DNA of 64,000 nucleotides from Pelolinea sp. (GTDB taxonomy: Bacteria > Chloroflexota > Anaerolineae > Anaerolineales > Anaerolineaceae): contig JAAZOD010000010.1 of assembly GCA_012797975.1 (NCBI GenBank), forward strand, positions 86,157-150,156, read 5' to 3'. Both the position numbers and the translations under genes were made by a program. How positions within the stretch are numbered: position 1 is the first letter of the stretch; every line of letters begins with the position of its first letter. The notes under the pieces were generated by a model. That model saw only the letters and a list, made by a program, of their open reading frames with translations, had not been told where the DNA came from and did not search any database. Positions 34,936-43,927 of the stretch are shown one piece after another.

Positions 34936-36270
34936 TTATTTTAATATTTGGTATCCATACGATTCGCAAATGCCTTCCGACTCATCCACCACCCCCATGA
35001 TCACGGTATCTTCGGGGAAAGCTTTGCGCACCATCTCCAGGACCTGGATGGCCTTTTCGCAGTAACCGTTCGATTCGCGATGCAGGGCAGCCAGCACCGC
35101 CCCATATTCGGCATAATAATCCTTGGTATCCACGTTGAGCGGCAGTCCTTCAATGGCCACCATGGTATCCGTGGTCGAATCGCACTGGCGCGCCTCGCAG
35201 CTTTCCTCAGCGGTACAGCCCTCCAACCCGCATTGGAAGGCAAGGATCTCGCTCTCATAATTGCGGGACTTGTGATAAATATCGCCCAGGAACGCGTAGG
35301 CGTAGGCATCATCGGGTTTTAACTGCACCGCTTTGCGGGCATTCAAACTGGCGGAAAGAGGGTAACCCTGCTGCACATACGTCTTTGCGATGGATTGGTA
35401 AGGGATGGGGTCTTTCACACCCAGTTGTTCATTGATATCCGCCGCTTTCGCAAAATAATCCAGCGCGTAATCATACTGCTCCAATTCACGGTAATTCACC
35501 CCAATCGACATATACAGAAAAGTAAGGTTGGGGTTGATATCGGCTGCCTTCTTATATTCCGTGATGGCGGCACTGTAGTTGCCGATGGATTCCTGCAGGT
35601 AACCGCTGATGCGGTGCACATCCATCAGGGTATCATCCTGCTCCAGCGCCTGATCGATATACTGCCCTGCCTGCGTCCATTTCATCTGGTCCGTAAGGAT
35701 CTCTGCATAGAAAGCCAGCGCCAGGGTGTTGTTTCCATCCAGTTGCAGCGCGGAGACGGCTTCCTGTTCCGCCTGGGTCAACAACGAATCTCTCTGGTCG
35801 CCAACCAGCGCCGAGCTCGCCAGCCAATCGAGCGCAAAGGCCTTCACAGCATGCGCCGTGCTGTTTTCATTTTCAATTTCCAGAGCACGGTTGGCCGAAT
35901 CCAGAGCCTCATTGAGCCGGTTGTATTTATCTTCGCTCGAAACCAGCAGTGTGGATGAATAAACCTGGATTCTTGACAGCTCAACCCACAGTTCAACATT
36001 GTTCGGATCCACGCTGGCCGCGTTTTGAAACGCCTCCAGGGCCTTCGCCAGATCGCCGGCCACAAAATGAACTTCCGCTTCCTGCACAAAAGATTCCACC
36101 GTGCGCGTGGCGGTGGGGGTTGCCATAAAAAGCGGGGTGATGCGCCCCTGCTGCTGATCGCGCATGACCAGCAGAAGTGCGATGATCATGGCAAGCAAGA
36201 GCACGATACTATAAGGACTCGAACGATGTTTCTTCTTTTGAAACAGGGAATCCCGGTGTGGTAAATTCAT
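34936..36270 (-). CDS. TPR protein with N-terminal membrane anchor (paralogue 1)
   Basis: A 444-aa protein with a basic cytoplasmic start, one membrane helix (about 20-40, SIVLLLAMIIALLLV), a Thr-rich linker and about nine tetratricopeptide repeats. Examples are AEVHFVAGDLAKALEAFQNA and YLQESIGNYSAAITEYKKAA. A Cys-containing C-terminal region (CGLEGCTAEESCEARQC) follows. It lies 1 nt after a paralogue of the same design, so the pair arose by tandem duplication and is co-transcribed. TPRs bind partner proteins; the partner is not known. Confidence 0.85.
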   Translation of the reverse strand: MNLPHRDSLFQKKKHRSSPYSIVLLLAMIIALLLVMRDQQQGRITPLFMATPTATRTVESFVQEAEVHFVAGDLAKALEAFQNAASVDPNNVELWVELSRIQVYSSTLLVSSEDKYNRLNEALDSANRALEIENENSTAHAVKAFALDWLASSALVGDQRDSLLTQAEQEAVSALQLDGNNTLALAFYAEILTDQMKWTQAGQYIDQALEQDDTLMDVHRISGYLQESIGNYSAAITEYKKAADINPNLTFLYMSIGVNYRELEQYDYALDYFAKAADINEQLGVKDPIPYQSIAKTYVQQGYPLSASLNARKAVQLKPDDAYAYAFLGDIYHKSRNYESEILAFQCGLEGCTAEESCEARQCDSTTDTMVAIEGLPLNVDTKDYYAEYGAVLAALHRESNGYCEKAIQVLEMVRKAFPEDTVIMGVVDESEGICESYGYQILK

Positions 36271-36271
36271 C

Positions 36272-37573
36272 TTAATCTCCCGAGACGGTCGGAGTGGTAA
36301 TGGGATAGGGCAGCGGTGTGGGAGTCAATGTGGGTTGCGGGGTCCAGGTGGGGATCATGGTGGCGGTCGGCAGTTTGAGCAACTGCTGGTTGTTCATTTT
36401 TTCATAACAACGGTTCAGCGTGTATTCCGCGTTGTAAACAGCGGTTTCATCATCCTGCATGCTTTGAATGATCGCCTGTGCAACCGGAACGGCATCATCG
36501 CAGTACCCCAATTCCATCAAGGACATGGCATACACATAGTAAAAATCCACCACATCATAGGAAAGCGGCAGCCCTTCCACGATCGAGCCATTGGACGTGA
36601 CCCCTCCTTGAATGGCAAGCTGCAGGGAAAGAATGGCATCGCCAAACTGATAATTCTTATAATAGGCCTGTCCCAGGTAGCCCCAGTAATACGGATTCTG
36701 TGAATCATCCGAGATCGCCTGCTGAAAATACTGGATAGCTTTGCTGTACTCACCGGTGCGGGAATAGGTACGCCCGATCAACACATCCGGGATGGGGTCG
36801 GCCGGGTTAAGCGCGTTGGCCTTGGTGTATTCCTCCACCGCCATCGTGTAATCCAGCATGCTGGCATAAGTGCGCCCCAGTGAAATGTGAAGTTCAGCCA
36901 CATTGGAATTGACCGTGATGGCCGCTTCATATTCGGTGATGGCATCTTCATAGTTGGCGGTAATCTCTAGCACCGCACCCCTTGCCCAGTGGGTCTCCAG
37001 TGCGGATGGGGAAATGGCTTCCGCTTTGCGCGATGCCTCGATGGCCAGGTCCAGGTCGCCCTGCGCTTCAGCCCCTTCCAGTATCTTTTTGGCTTTCACA
37101 ATGGCGTCATAGGCATAGGCAAAATAGTTGGACGAATCATACTCAATCGCTTTACTCAAGTTCGATTCGGAATCCAGATAATCGCCCAGCAACCCATGGG
37201 AAACGCCCATGATGGCATACGCCTGGCTGTTCTCAGGATTCAGCAGCAGTGCGTTGCCGGCATCTTCCAGCGATGCCTCATAATCACCCCGATACAGGTT
37301 AATCATCGCCGAGGAAATGTAGTTGGAGGGGTTTTGGGGGTCGGCCTTGATGGCTTTGCCATACGCCTGCAGTGCCTGGGTGTATTTTCCCTCTGCCACG
37401 TAACCTTGTGCTTCTGCAATGAACGTTTCTGCCGAGATGGTTGGGGTTGGTGAAGGGAGGAAAATATAGGGAGAGAACGGCTCCACTTTGCGATCGATAT
37501 ACACCAGCAGACCAATGATCACAACCAAGATGAGAATCCGGAGGGGATTTGATCGGCGGGTTTTCCGCCGCAT
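36272..37573 (-). CDS. TPR protein with N-terminal membrane anchor (paralogue 2)
   Basis: A 433-aa protein with one N-terminal membrane helix (ILILVVIIGLLVYI), then a PTPT linker (PSPTPTISAETFIAEAQ) and about nine TPR units such as YVAEGKYTQALQAYGKAIKA and YSRTGEYSKAIQYFQQAI. The C-terminus is Pro/Thr-rich (PTWTPQPTLTPTPL). I chose ATG at 37573, because AAAGGAAG lies about 9 nt upstream of it; the in-frame ATG at 37600 has no ribosome binding site. It is the first gene of the pair, divergent from trmD. Confidence 0.85.
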   Translation of the reverse strand: MRRKTRRSNPLRILILVVIIGLLVYIDRKVEPFSPYIFLPSPTPTISAETFIAEAQGYVAEGKYTQALQAYGKAIKADPQNPSNYISSAMINLYRGDYEASLEDAGNALLLNPENSQAYAIMGVSHGLLGDYLDSESNLSKAIEYDSSNYFAYAYDAIVKAKKILEGAEAQGDLDLAIEASRKAEAISPSALETHWARGAVLEITANYEDAITEYEAAITVNSNVAELHISLGRTYASMLDYTMAVEEYTKANALNPADPIPDVLIGRTYSRTGEYSKAIQYFQQAISDDSQNPYYWGYLGQAYYKNYQFGDAILSLQLAIQGGVTSNGSIVEGLPLSYDVVDFYYVYAMSLMELGYCDDAVPVAQAIIQSMQDDETAVYNAEYTLNRCYEKMNNQQLLKLPTATMIPTWTPQPTLTPTPLPYPITTPTVSGD

Positions 37574-37676
37574 ATTCCAATTTCTTCCTTTGATGTACAT
37601 ACCGCAATCTTATCATCATGCTAAAAATTGCGTCAAGAAAGGGAAAAAGCGCTGGCCGGGAGCGGATTCCTTTTTC

Positions 37677-37705
37677 TTGCAAATCGTTTTGGTTAAAGCT
37701 AGAAT
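37677..37705 (+). promoter_or_regulatory. Promoter of trmD, leaderless layout
   Basis: TTGCAA (37677-37682), a 17-nt spacer and TAGAAT (37700-37705). The -10 box ends 6 nt before the ATG and there is no Shine-Dalgarno. Confidence 0.75.
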
Positions 37706-37711
37706 GAAACC

Positions 37712-38494
37712 ATGCTTTTTGATGTATTTACCTTATTCCCCGAAGTATTCCCCGCTTATCTTGAAACAAGCATCTTGAAACGTGCGAAAGAAAATGATCT
37801 GCTGGAAGTCCGCCTGCACGACATCCGCGATTGGGCTACCGATAAACACCGTACCACCGATGATACCCCGTATGGGGGTGGCGGCGGAATGGTCATGAAG
37901 CCAGAACCGATCTTCAAAGCAGTGGAAGAGGTCATCGGAATTCCTCCCTCCTGCCCGCTCATCCTGCTCACCCCGCAGGGTCAAACTCTCACGCAGCAGA
38001 AAGCAGAGGAGCTCAGCGAACTCCCCCATCTGGCTGTCATTTGTGGAAGATACGAAGGATTTGACGAGCGCATCCGCCAACACCTGGTCAGCGAAGAAAT
38101 ATCGATCGGAGATTACGTCCTCAGCGGAGGGGAGCTGCCAGCGCTTATTCTTATCGAAGCGGTCACCCGCCTTATTCCCGGCGCGTTGGGAGATCCGGAA
38201 GGCGCGTTCGATGATTCATTCAGCTGCGGGCTTCTGGAATATCCCCAGTACACCCGCCCACCGGCCTTCCGCGGCTGGGAAGTGCCGGAAATATTGCAAT
38301 CGGGCGATCACGGGGCAATCGACCGGTGGAGGCGTAATCAAGCCCTGTTGCGTACATTGCAAAAACGTCCCGATCTTCTGTTCAAAGCCGATCTTTCTGA
38401 TGCAGACCTTGACTATCTGGAACAGGCAGTACAGGAATCAGAGACAGCAGCATCTGATCCTATAATCAATCTCATCAAAAAAAGAAAGGAATAA
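37712..38494 (+). CDS. trmD: tRNA (guanine37-N1)-methyltransferase TrmD
   Basis: A 260-aa SPOUT knot methyltransferase that makes m1G37 in tRNAs reading CNN codons. Motifs visible are [34 protein letters not shown], the knot [11 protein letters not shown] and [13 protein letters not shown], and [16 protein letters not shown]. It is usually found with rpsP, rimM and rplS; here it stands apart from them and is followed after 6 nt by an MFS gene. The promoter layout suggests a leaderless transcript. Confidence 0.97.
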   Translation: MLFDVFTLFPEVFPAYLETSILKRAKENDLLEVRLHDIRDWATDKHRTTDDTPYGGGGGMVMKPEPIFKAVEEVIGIPPSCPLILLTPQGQTLTQQKAEELSELPHLAVICGRYEGFDERIRQHLVSEEISIGDYVLSGGELPALILIEAVTRLIPGALGDPEGAFDDSFSCGLLEYPQYTRPPAFRGWEVPEILQSGDHGAIDRWRRNQALLRTLQKRPDLLFKADLSDADLDYLEQAVQESETAASDPIINLIKKRKE

Positions 38495-38500
38495 TCAATT

Positions 38501-39748
38501 ATGAAATACAACATTGGAAAAACATTTTTACTTGGCCTGGGATTCTTTGGGGTCAGCGTGATCTGGAGCGTTTACAACGCCTATGTTCCCATCTTTCTTG
38601 AATCCAGATTTGCGCTCTCCGCAGGGTTCATCGGCCTCTTCATGACCCTCGACAATATCGCCGCGCTTTTCATCCAACCGGCGGTTGGCGCATGGTCCGA
38701 CCGGCTGCGCACACCCATCGGCCGCCGCATGCCTTTCATTTTAATCGGTGCTCCCATCGCAGCGTTGGCGTTCTTTGTGCTGCCCAAAGCCCTTTCGCTG
38801 CCGGTCTTTTTCTTCGCCGCCAGCTTGCTGCTGCTTGCCATGGCTCTCTGGCGCACGCCGGTGGTGGCATTGATGCCCGACATCACACCCTCCAAATATC
38901 GTTCACAAGCCAATGGCATCATCAATTTCATGGGCGGCATTGGCGCCATCATCGCCTTTCTGTTCGGCGCAACTTTATATGAAATGAATCCCGCCTATCC
39001 CTTCTGGCTGGGTTCCATCCTGGTCACGCTGGCCGCGATCCTGGTCTTCATCTTCATCAAGGAGCCCAAGGAATTCGAGCATTCCAAAGAGAAAGCGCCT
39101 TCGTTGATCGAATCAGTCAAAGGCATTTTTAAGGAAAAGGACCGGAACACTTTGCGCATCCTGCTGGCAATCTTCTTCTGGTTCATCGCATACAATGGCA
39201 TCGAGGCCTTCTTTACCCTTTATGGAAAGAACTATCTGGGCATCAGTGAATCCGACGCATCCAGACTGCTCGGCCAACTGTCCACCTTCTTCGTTCTGTT
39301 CTCTCTACCAGCGGGTTACATTGGCGCAGCCGTGGGCCGGAAGAAGACCATCATCGCCGGCATTGTATTGATGGCCGCCTGCATCGCCTCCTTATTCTTC
39401 CTGCCGACCGGAGTCTTGACCACCCTGCTCACCACCCTGCCGCTGCTGGGTAAAGTGCCGGTCATCGGTGTCATCCTCATGATCACCGGTATTGCCTGGT
39501 CGCTCATCAATATCAATTCGCTGCCCATGGTAGTGGATATGACCGACGCAAACCGCATCGGCACATACACCGGTTTGTATTATCTGTTCTCCACGCTGGC
39601 TGCCATTCTGGGTCCCATTCTATACGGATTCATCATCCAATTCAGCCAGGGAAAATACAATTTACTGATGATCATCAGCCCGATCTTCCTGGCAGGCGCA
39701 TTGATCAGCATATTTGGGGTCAAACGCGGCGAGATCAGAGAAGGCTAG
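38501..39748 (+). CDS. MFS transporter, sugar-transporter-like (SLC45/GPH type)
   Basis: A 415-aa MFS protein with 12 predicted helices. The N-terminal GFFGVSVIWSVYNAYVPIFL and the motif QPAVGAWSDRLRTPIGRRMP after helix 2 resemble the SLC45/GPH sugar-cation symporters. The helix 4-5 segment RTPVVALMPDITPSKYRSQA is also typical. A ribosome binding site AAAGGA lies before the ATG. It lies 6 nt after trmD. Sugar transport is a family-level guess. Confidence 0.82.
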   Translation: MKYNIGKTFLLGLGFFGVSVIWSVYNAYVPIFLESRFALSAGFIGLFMTLDNIAALFIQPAVGAWSDRLRTPIGRRMPFILIGAPIAALAFFVLPKALSLPVFFFAASLLLLAMALWRTPVVALMPDITPSKYRSQANGIINFMGGIGAIIAFLFGATLYEMNPAYPFWLGSILVTLAAILVFIFIKEPKEFEHSKEKAPSLIESVKGIFKEKDRNTLRILLAIFFWFIAYNGIEAFFTLYGKNYLGISESDASRLLGQLSTFFVLFSLPAGYIGAAVGRKKTIIAGIVLMAACIASLFFLPTGVLTTLLTTLPLLGKVPVIGVILMITGIAWSLININSLPMVVDMTDANRIGTYTGLYYLFSTLAAILGPILYGFIIQFSQGKYNLLMIISPIFLAGALISIFGVKRGEIREG

Positions 39749-39798
39749 GGTCTTCAAAGTAAGCAAAAGAACATGATGGAAGGCACATCATCAAAAAC

Positions 39799-39883
39799 TT
39801 GATTTTGATTTTTAAACAAGCTATACTTAAAGACCAAGAGAGATGAGCGTCATCTCTCGAATCTAATTTCTCTAGGAGGAGAG
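39799..39883 (+). promoter_or_regulatory. Promoter and 5' hairpin leader of the BMP operon
   Basis: TTGATT (39799-39804), a 17-nt spacer and TATACT (39822-39827) put the start near 39834. A perfect 9-bp hairpin (39838-39846 with 39850-39858) then sits at the very 5' end. The ribosome binding site AGGAGGAGAG is at 39874-39883. The hairpin's 3' arm could also pair with GAGAGAT next to that site. Confidence 0.75.
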
Positions 39884-39886
39884 ATA

Positions 39887-40987
39887 ATGACCAAAAAAAT
39901 TTCGTTCTTTTTAAGTCTTCTGATCATTGCTTCCGTCCTGTTGGTCAGCTGCAAAGCAGCCGCCACAGAAGAAGCACCAGCGGAAGAACCTGCTGCTGAA
40001 GAACCTGCAGCAGAAGAACCAGCGGCAGAAACACCAAAATTAAAATTCTGCCAGGTTACTGATATGGGTGGCATTGATGACAAATCCTTCAATGCGACCG
40101 CCTGGAAGGGCATGGAACAGGCAGCGACTGATTTCGGTGTTGAAGTCAAATACCTCGAATCACAGCAGCAATCCGACTATGAAGTCAACCTGAATGCCTT
40201 CGTCGAAGAAAAGTGCGATCTGATCGTTTCCGTCGGTTTCTTACTGGCAGATGCAACCTCCAAAGTGGCAACCGCCAATCCTGACATGAAATTCGCAATC
40301 ATCGACAACGGCAACATGGGCTTGGCCAACGTGCGCGGCAACTATTCCGACATTCAGGAAGCTACCTTCCTGGCCGGTTACTTAGCCGCCGGCATGACCA
40401 AGACCGGCAAAGTCGGTACCTATGTTGGCATCCTCTTCCCCTCCACCCAGGCCTTCATGGACGGGTATGCAATGGGCGTTGCCTATTACAACCAGGTTCA
40501 TGGAACCGCTGTAGAAGTTCTCGGCTGGGACATGGAAACCCAGGAAGGTTTGGAAGTCGGCAACTTCGAAAGTCTTGATGACGGTCGCGCCATGGGCGAA
40601 ACCCTGCTCGATGAAGGCGCTGACATCATCATGCCCGTTGCCGGACCTGTGGGCGCCGGTACTCTGGCTGTCATGCAGGAAAGAGGAACTGGTCTTTTGA
40701 TCGGCGTGGATGATGACTGGTCTGTGAAGTATCCCGATCAGGCCGATTACATTCTCGCCAGCACCATGAAGAAGATCGACGTCTTCGTTTATGACACGAT
40801 CTCTCAGGTCATCAATGGTGAATACAAAGGTGGCGAAGACTTCGCCCTCACCCTCGAAAACAACGGTGTAGGACTGGTCTATGGAACCGCCTGGGTTGAT
40901 CAGATCCCCGCTGATCTGGCTGCTGAAATCGAAGCCCTCATTCCTCAAATCATTGACGGGTCCATCGCTGTAATGCCCACCCGCTAA
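39887..40987 (+). CDS. BMP family substrate-binding lipoprotein
   Basis: A 366-aa lipoprotein with lipobox LLVSC (Cys22) and an Ala/Glu/Pro repeat linker (PAAEE units). The basic membrane protein (BMP/PnrA-like) domain follows, with FCQVTDMGGIDDKSFNATAWKGME and the family's DG(R/A) region. Relatives bind purine nucleosides. It has a strong promoter and ribosome binding site and is separated from the ATPase gene by a terminator, which should raise its level over the membrane parts. Confidence 0.93.
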   Translation: MTKKISFFLSLLIIASVLLVSCKAAATEEAPAEEPAAEEPAAEEPAAETPKLKFCQVTDMGGIDDKSFNATAWKGMEQAATDFGVEVKYLESQQQSDYEVNLNAFVEEKCDLIVSVGFLLADATSKVATANPDMKFAIIDNGNMGLANVRGNYSDIQEATFLAGYLAAGMTKTGKVGTYVGILFPSTQAFMDGYAMGVAYYNQVHGTAVEVLGWDMETQEGLEVGNFESLDDGRAMGETLLDEGADIIMPVAGPVGAGTLAVMQERGTGLLIGVDDDWSVKYPDQADYILASTMKKIDVFVYDTISQVINGEYKGGEDFALTLENNGVGLVYGTAWVDQIPADLAAEIEALIPQIIDGSIAVMPTR

Positions 40988-41010
40988 TCGATGAAGCTAA
41001 TTCACTGAAC

Positions 41011-41046
41011 AAAAAGAGCCAAGGATTTTTTCTTGGCTCTTTTTTT
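41011..41046 (+). terminator. Terminator/attenuator between binding protein and ATPase genes
   Basis: AAAAAGAGCCAAG pairs with CTTGGCTCTTTTT around a T-rich loop and runs into further Ts. Partial read-through would supply the downstream genes. Confidence 0.92.
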
Positions 41047-41072
41047 GAATGACAATATGGTAAAATTCATGC

Positions 41073-41087
41073 AATTGTTGGACAATT
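41073..41087 (+). repeat. Small inverted repeat before the ABC ATPase gene
   Basis: AATTGT-TGG-ACAATT lies between a TAAAAT (41061-41066) and the ATG at 41108. It could be an operator; short palindromes of this size also arise by chance. Confidence 0.35.
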
Positions 41088-41107
41088 AATTCTTTATTGA
41101 GGGAAAT

Positions 41108-42670
41108 ATGGCGCCATTACTCGAACTAAAAGGAATCACAAAGCGTTTTCCCGGCGTGCTGGCAAATGACCATATCGATCTGACCCTTGAAAAGGGCGAG
41201 ATCCATGCTCTCCTGGGAGAAAACGGTGCAGGGAAAACCACCTTGATGAACATTCTCTACGGTTTGTACTCACCGGATGAAGGGGAAATTTTCGTCAACG
41301 GTCAAAAAGTAGCCATCCAGGGACCAACGGATGCCATCAAAGCCGGCATTGGCATGGTCCACCAGCATTTTATGCTGATCCCGGTGTTCACCGTGACAGA
41401 AAATATCATGCTCGGTGAAGAGGACGTAAAGGTCGGAGGTTTCCTGGACCGAAAAAAAGCTGCCCAAAAGATCATGCGGATCTCCGATCAATACAAATTG
41501 AACATCAATCCCAATGCGTATATTCGCGATCTGCCGGTCGGTGCCCAGCAGCGGGTGGAAATCGTAAAAATCCTTTTCCGCGAAGCGGAAATATTGATCA
41601 TGGATGAACCTTCTGCCGTGCTTACCCCACAGGAAGTGGATGAATTGTTCAAGATCATGCGCATTCTGGTCGATCAGGGCAAGTCGATCATCTTTATCAC
41701 CCACAAGTTGCGCGAAGTGATGGATTGCGCAGATCGAATCACGGTCATCCGTGGTGGCAAAGTGGTCGGTTCGACCACACCCAAAGAAGCCGATACCAAA
41801 AAATTGGCTGCCATGATGGTTGGACGTGAGGTTGAACTGAAGGTCAAGAAGACCAAAGCGAAACCCGGCAATGCCATCCTGCAGGTAGAAGACCTGAAGG
41901 TTTTAAACAATCAGGAGCAATTCGCTGTTGACGGCGTATCCTTTGAGGTACGGGAAGGCGAAGTGTTGGGAATTGCCGGCGTACAGGGAAACGGCCAAAC
42001 GGAACTGGTGCGTGCCTTGACCGGGCTGCTCACCCCCGCAGAAGGAAAAATCAAGATTCTGGGCAAAGACACCACCAAAGAGAAACCGCGTTTCATCACC
42101 GAACTGGGCTCTGCGCACATCCCGGAAGATCGTCAGAAAGACGGTCTGATCCTGGCGTTCCCTGTTTCAGAAAATCTGGTGTTGAATTCTTATCAGCATG
42201 AGCCATTCTCCAAAGGCATCCGCCTTCAATTCGATGAAATCGACCGGAATGGCAAACAACTGGTAGACAAGTTCGATATCCGCACGCCCGGAATCAATAC
42301 CCCCGTCAGCAATCTATCGGGCGGCAACCAGCAAAAAGTGATCGTGGCGCGGGAATTCTCCCGTCCCATAAAACTGCTGATCGCCTCACAGCCCACCCGC
42401 GGGTTGGATGTGGGTTCCATCGAATATATCCACAAACGGGTGATGGAAAAGAGGGATGCAGGTTGTGCGATCTTGCTGGTTTCGACCGAATTGGATGAGA
42501 TCATCCAGCTTTCCGATCGCATCGCAGTAATGTACCGAGGCAAGATCCTCGATATATTGAACATCGAAGATGCTTCCAAAGAGATTCTCGGCCTGCTCAT
42601 GGCTGGCATCAAACCGAGTGAAGAGATGAAGCATAAGGTCACAAAAGAAGAGCAGCTCATTACAACATAA
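41108..42670 (+). CDS. ABC transporter ATPase, nucleoside/sugar type (two ABC domains)
   Basis: A 520-aa double ABC ATPase. The first domain has Walker A GENGAGKTT, signature LPVGAQQRVEI and Walker B ILIMDEPSA. The second has the degenerate P-loop GVQGNGQTEL, without the Lys, and signature LSGGNQQKVIVA, as usual for the RbsA/NupA group. It powers the two permeases that follow. GAGGG lies before the ATG. It is second in the BMP operon after the attenuator. Confidence 0.95.
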   Translation: MAPLLELKGITKRFPGVLANDHIDLTLEKGEIHALLGENGAGKTTLMNILYGLYSPDEGEIFVNGQKVAIQGPTDAIKAGIGMVHQHFMLIPVFTVTENIMLGEEDVKVGGFLDRKKAAQKIMRISDQYKLNINPNAYIRDLPVGAQQRVEIVKILFREAEILIMDEPSAVLTPQEVDELFKIMRILVDQGKSIIFITHKLREVMDCADRITVIRGGKVVGSTTPKEADTKKLAAMMVGREVELKVKKTKAKPGNAILQVEDLKVLNNQEQFAVDGVSFEVREGEVLGIAGVQGNGQTELVRALTGLLTPAEGKIKILGKDTTKEKPRFITELGSAHIPEDRQKDGLILAFPVSENLVLNSYQHEPFSKGIRLQFDEIDRNGKQLVDKFDIRTPGINTPVSNLSGGNQQKVIVAREFSRPIKLLIASQPTRGLDVGSIEYIHKRVMEKRDAGCAILLVSTELDEIIQLSDRIAVMYRGKILDILNIEDASKEILGLLMAGIKPSEEMKHKVTKEEQLITT

Positions 42671-42681
42671 GGAATGCAGGT

Positions 42682-43926
42682 ATGGAAAAGCAAAAACAAG
42701 TTCAGAAAAAACAAAGCGCCACTGCAATTTTCTTTGAGGAGCTATCGAAAAGCTCGGGGTTGGTAACCTTTTTAGCGATCCTGACCGGCATTCTCATCAG
42801 TGGTCTGCTGGTGGCTTTCACGACCGTCGAGGTTTATCAGGCCTTTTCTGTTTCCTTTTGGGGCGGGATCAAAGAAATAGTCAAAACCGCGTGGTCCACG
42901 TACTCTACCTTATTCATGGGGGCCTTCGGAAATCCGAAAGATATTGTCGCCGCTTTTCAAGGTGGTGATGCCCTGACCATCCGGCGCGCGATCAATCCAT
43001 TCTTTGAAAGTCTGGTTCAAGCCACCCCATACATTTTCGCCGGCCTTTCCGTGGCATTGGGTTTTCGCGTTGGTTTGTTCAACATCGGCGCGGAAGGCCA
43101 GATCTTCATCGGAGCCCTGACCGCCACATATGCCGGATACGCCATCACAGGTCTTCCTGCTTTCATCCACATACCGCTTGCCATGCTGGCAGGCGCTTTG
43201 GGCGGCGCAATCTGGGGCTTTGTGCCCGGTTTCTTGAAAGCGAAAACAGGGGCGCATGAGGTGATCATCACGATCATGATGAACTATATCGCTTTCAAAT
43301 TCACGGATTTCATGATCAACGGACCCATGCAGGATCCCAACGAATATACTCCCAAAACCCCCTGGATCCAGGAAAGCGCCCAGCTCACACACCTGTTCGC
43401 GGATCCCATCCGCTTTCATATCGGTTTCTTCATCGCGCTGGGAGTGGCTTACCTGGTGTACTGGCTGCTGTTCAAGACCACCTGGGGCTTTGAGCTGCGC
43501 ACGGTCGGTTCCAACCCCAATGGAGCGCGTTACGCAGGGATCAATACCACCAAATCAACCGTCATTGCCATGTCACTGGCCGGTTCCCTGGCCGGCATGG
43601 CAGGCGCCAATGAGGTATTGGGTTTGAACTTCCGGCTGGTACCTTCCTTCTCCTCGGGATACGGGTTTGACAGCATTGCGCTGGCCCTGTTGGGGAAAAA
43701 CCATCCGCTGGGGGTGGTCCTTTCCGCCCTGCTGTTCGGCTTTTTGCGAAACGGTTCCCGGCAGATGCAGTTGAAAGCCGGCGTACCCATCGACATTGTC
43801 TCAATTCTGCAGGCGCTCATCCTGGCCTTCATTGCCGCACCTGCCATCATTCGCACCATCTACCGCTTGAAAAAACCTGATATCGAAGAAGAAGGGGTAA
43901 GAGTTAGTGGATGGGGAGGTAAATAA
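42682..43926 (+). CDS. ABC transporter permease, nucleoside type (1)
   Basis: A 414-aa membrane protein of the BPD_transp_2 family. Typical are ATPYIFAGLSVALGFRVGLFNIGAEGQ, GFLKAKTGAHEVIITIMMNYIA, and RTVGSNPNGARYAGIN. It forms a heterodimer with the next permease. It lies 11 nt after the ATPase gene, and its last bases carry the ribosome binding site of the next gene. Confidence 0.94.
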   Translation: MEKQKQVQKKQSATAIFFEELSKSSGLVTFLAILTGILISGLLVAFTTVEVYQAFSVSFWGGIKEIVKTAWSTYSTLFMGAFGNPKDIVAAFQGGDALTIRRAINPFFESLVQATPYIFAGLSVALGFRVGLFNIGAEGQIFIGALTATYAGYAITGLPAFIHIPLAMLAGALGGAIWGFVPGFLKAKTGAHEVIITIMMNYIAFKFTDFMINGPMQDPNEYTPKTPWIQESAQLTHLFADPIRFHIGFFIALGVAYLVYWLLFKTTWGFELRTVGSNPNGARYAGINTTKSTVIAMSLAGSLAGMAGANEVLGLNFRLVPSFSSGYGFDSIALALLGKNHPLGVVLSALLFGFLRNGSRQMQLKAGVPIDIVSILQALILAFIAAPAIIRTIYRLKKPDIEEEGVRVSGWGGK

Positions 43927-43927
43927 A

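Noticed and set aside
40000..40035. Short direct repeats in the BMP lipoprotein gene
   Set aside because: They encode the PAAEE linker of the lipoprotein and are ordinary low-complexity coding repeats, not a CRISPR or mobile repeat.
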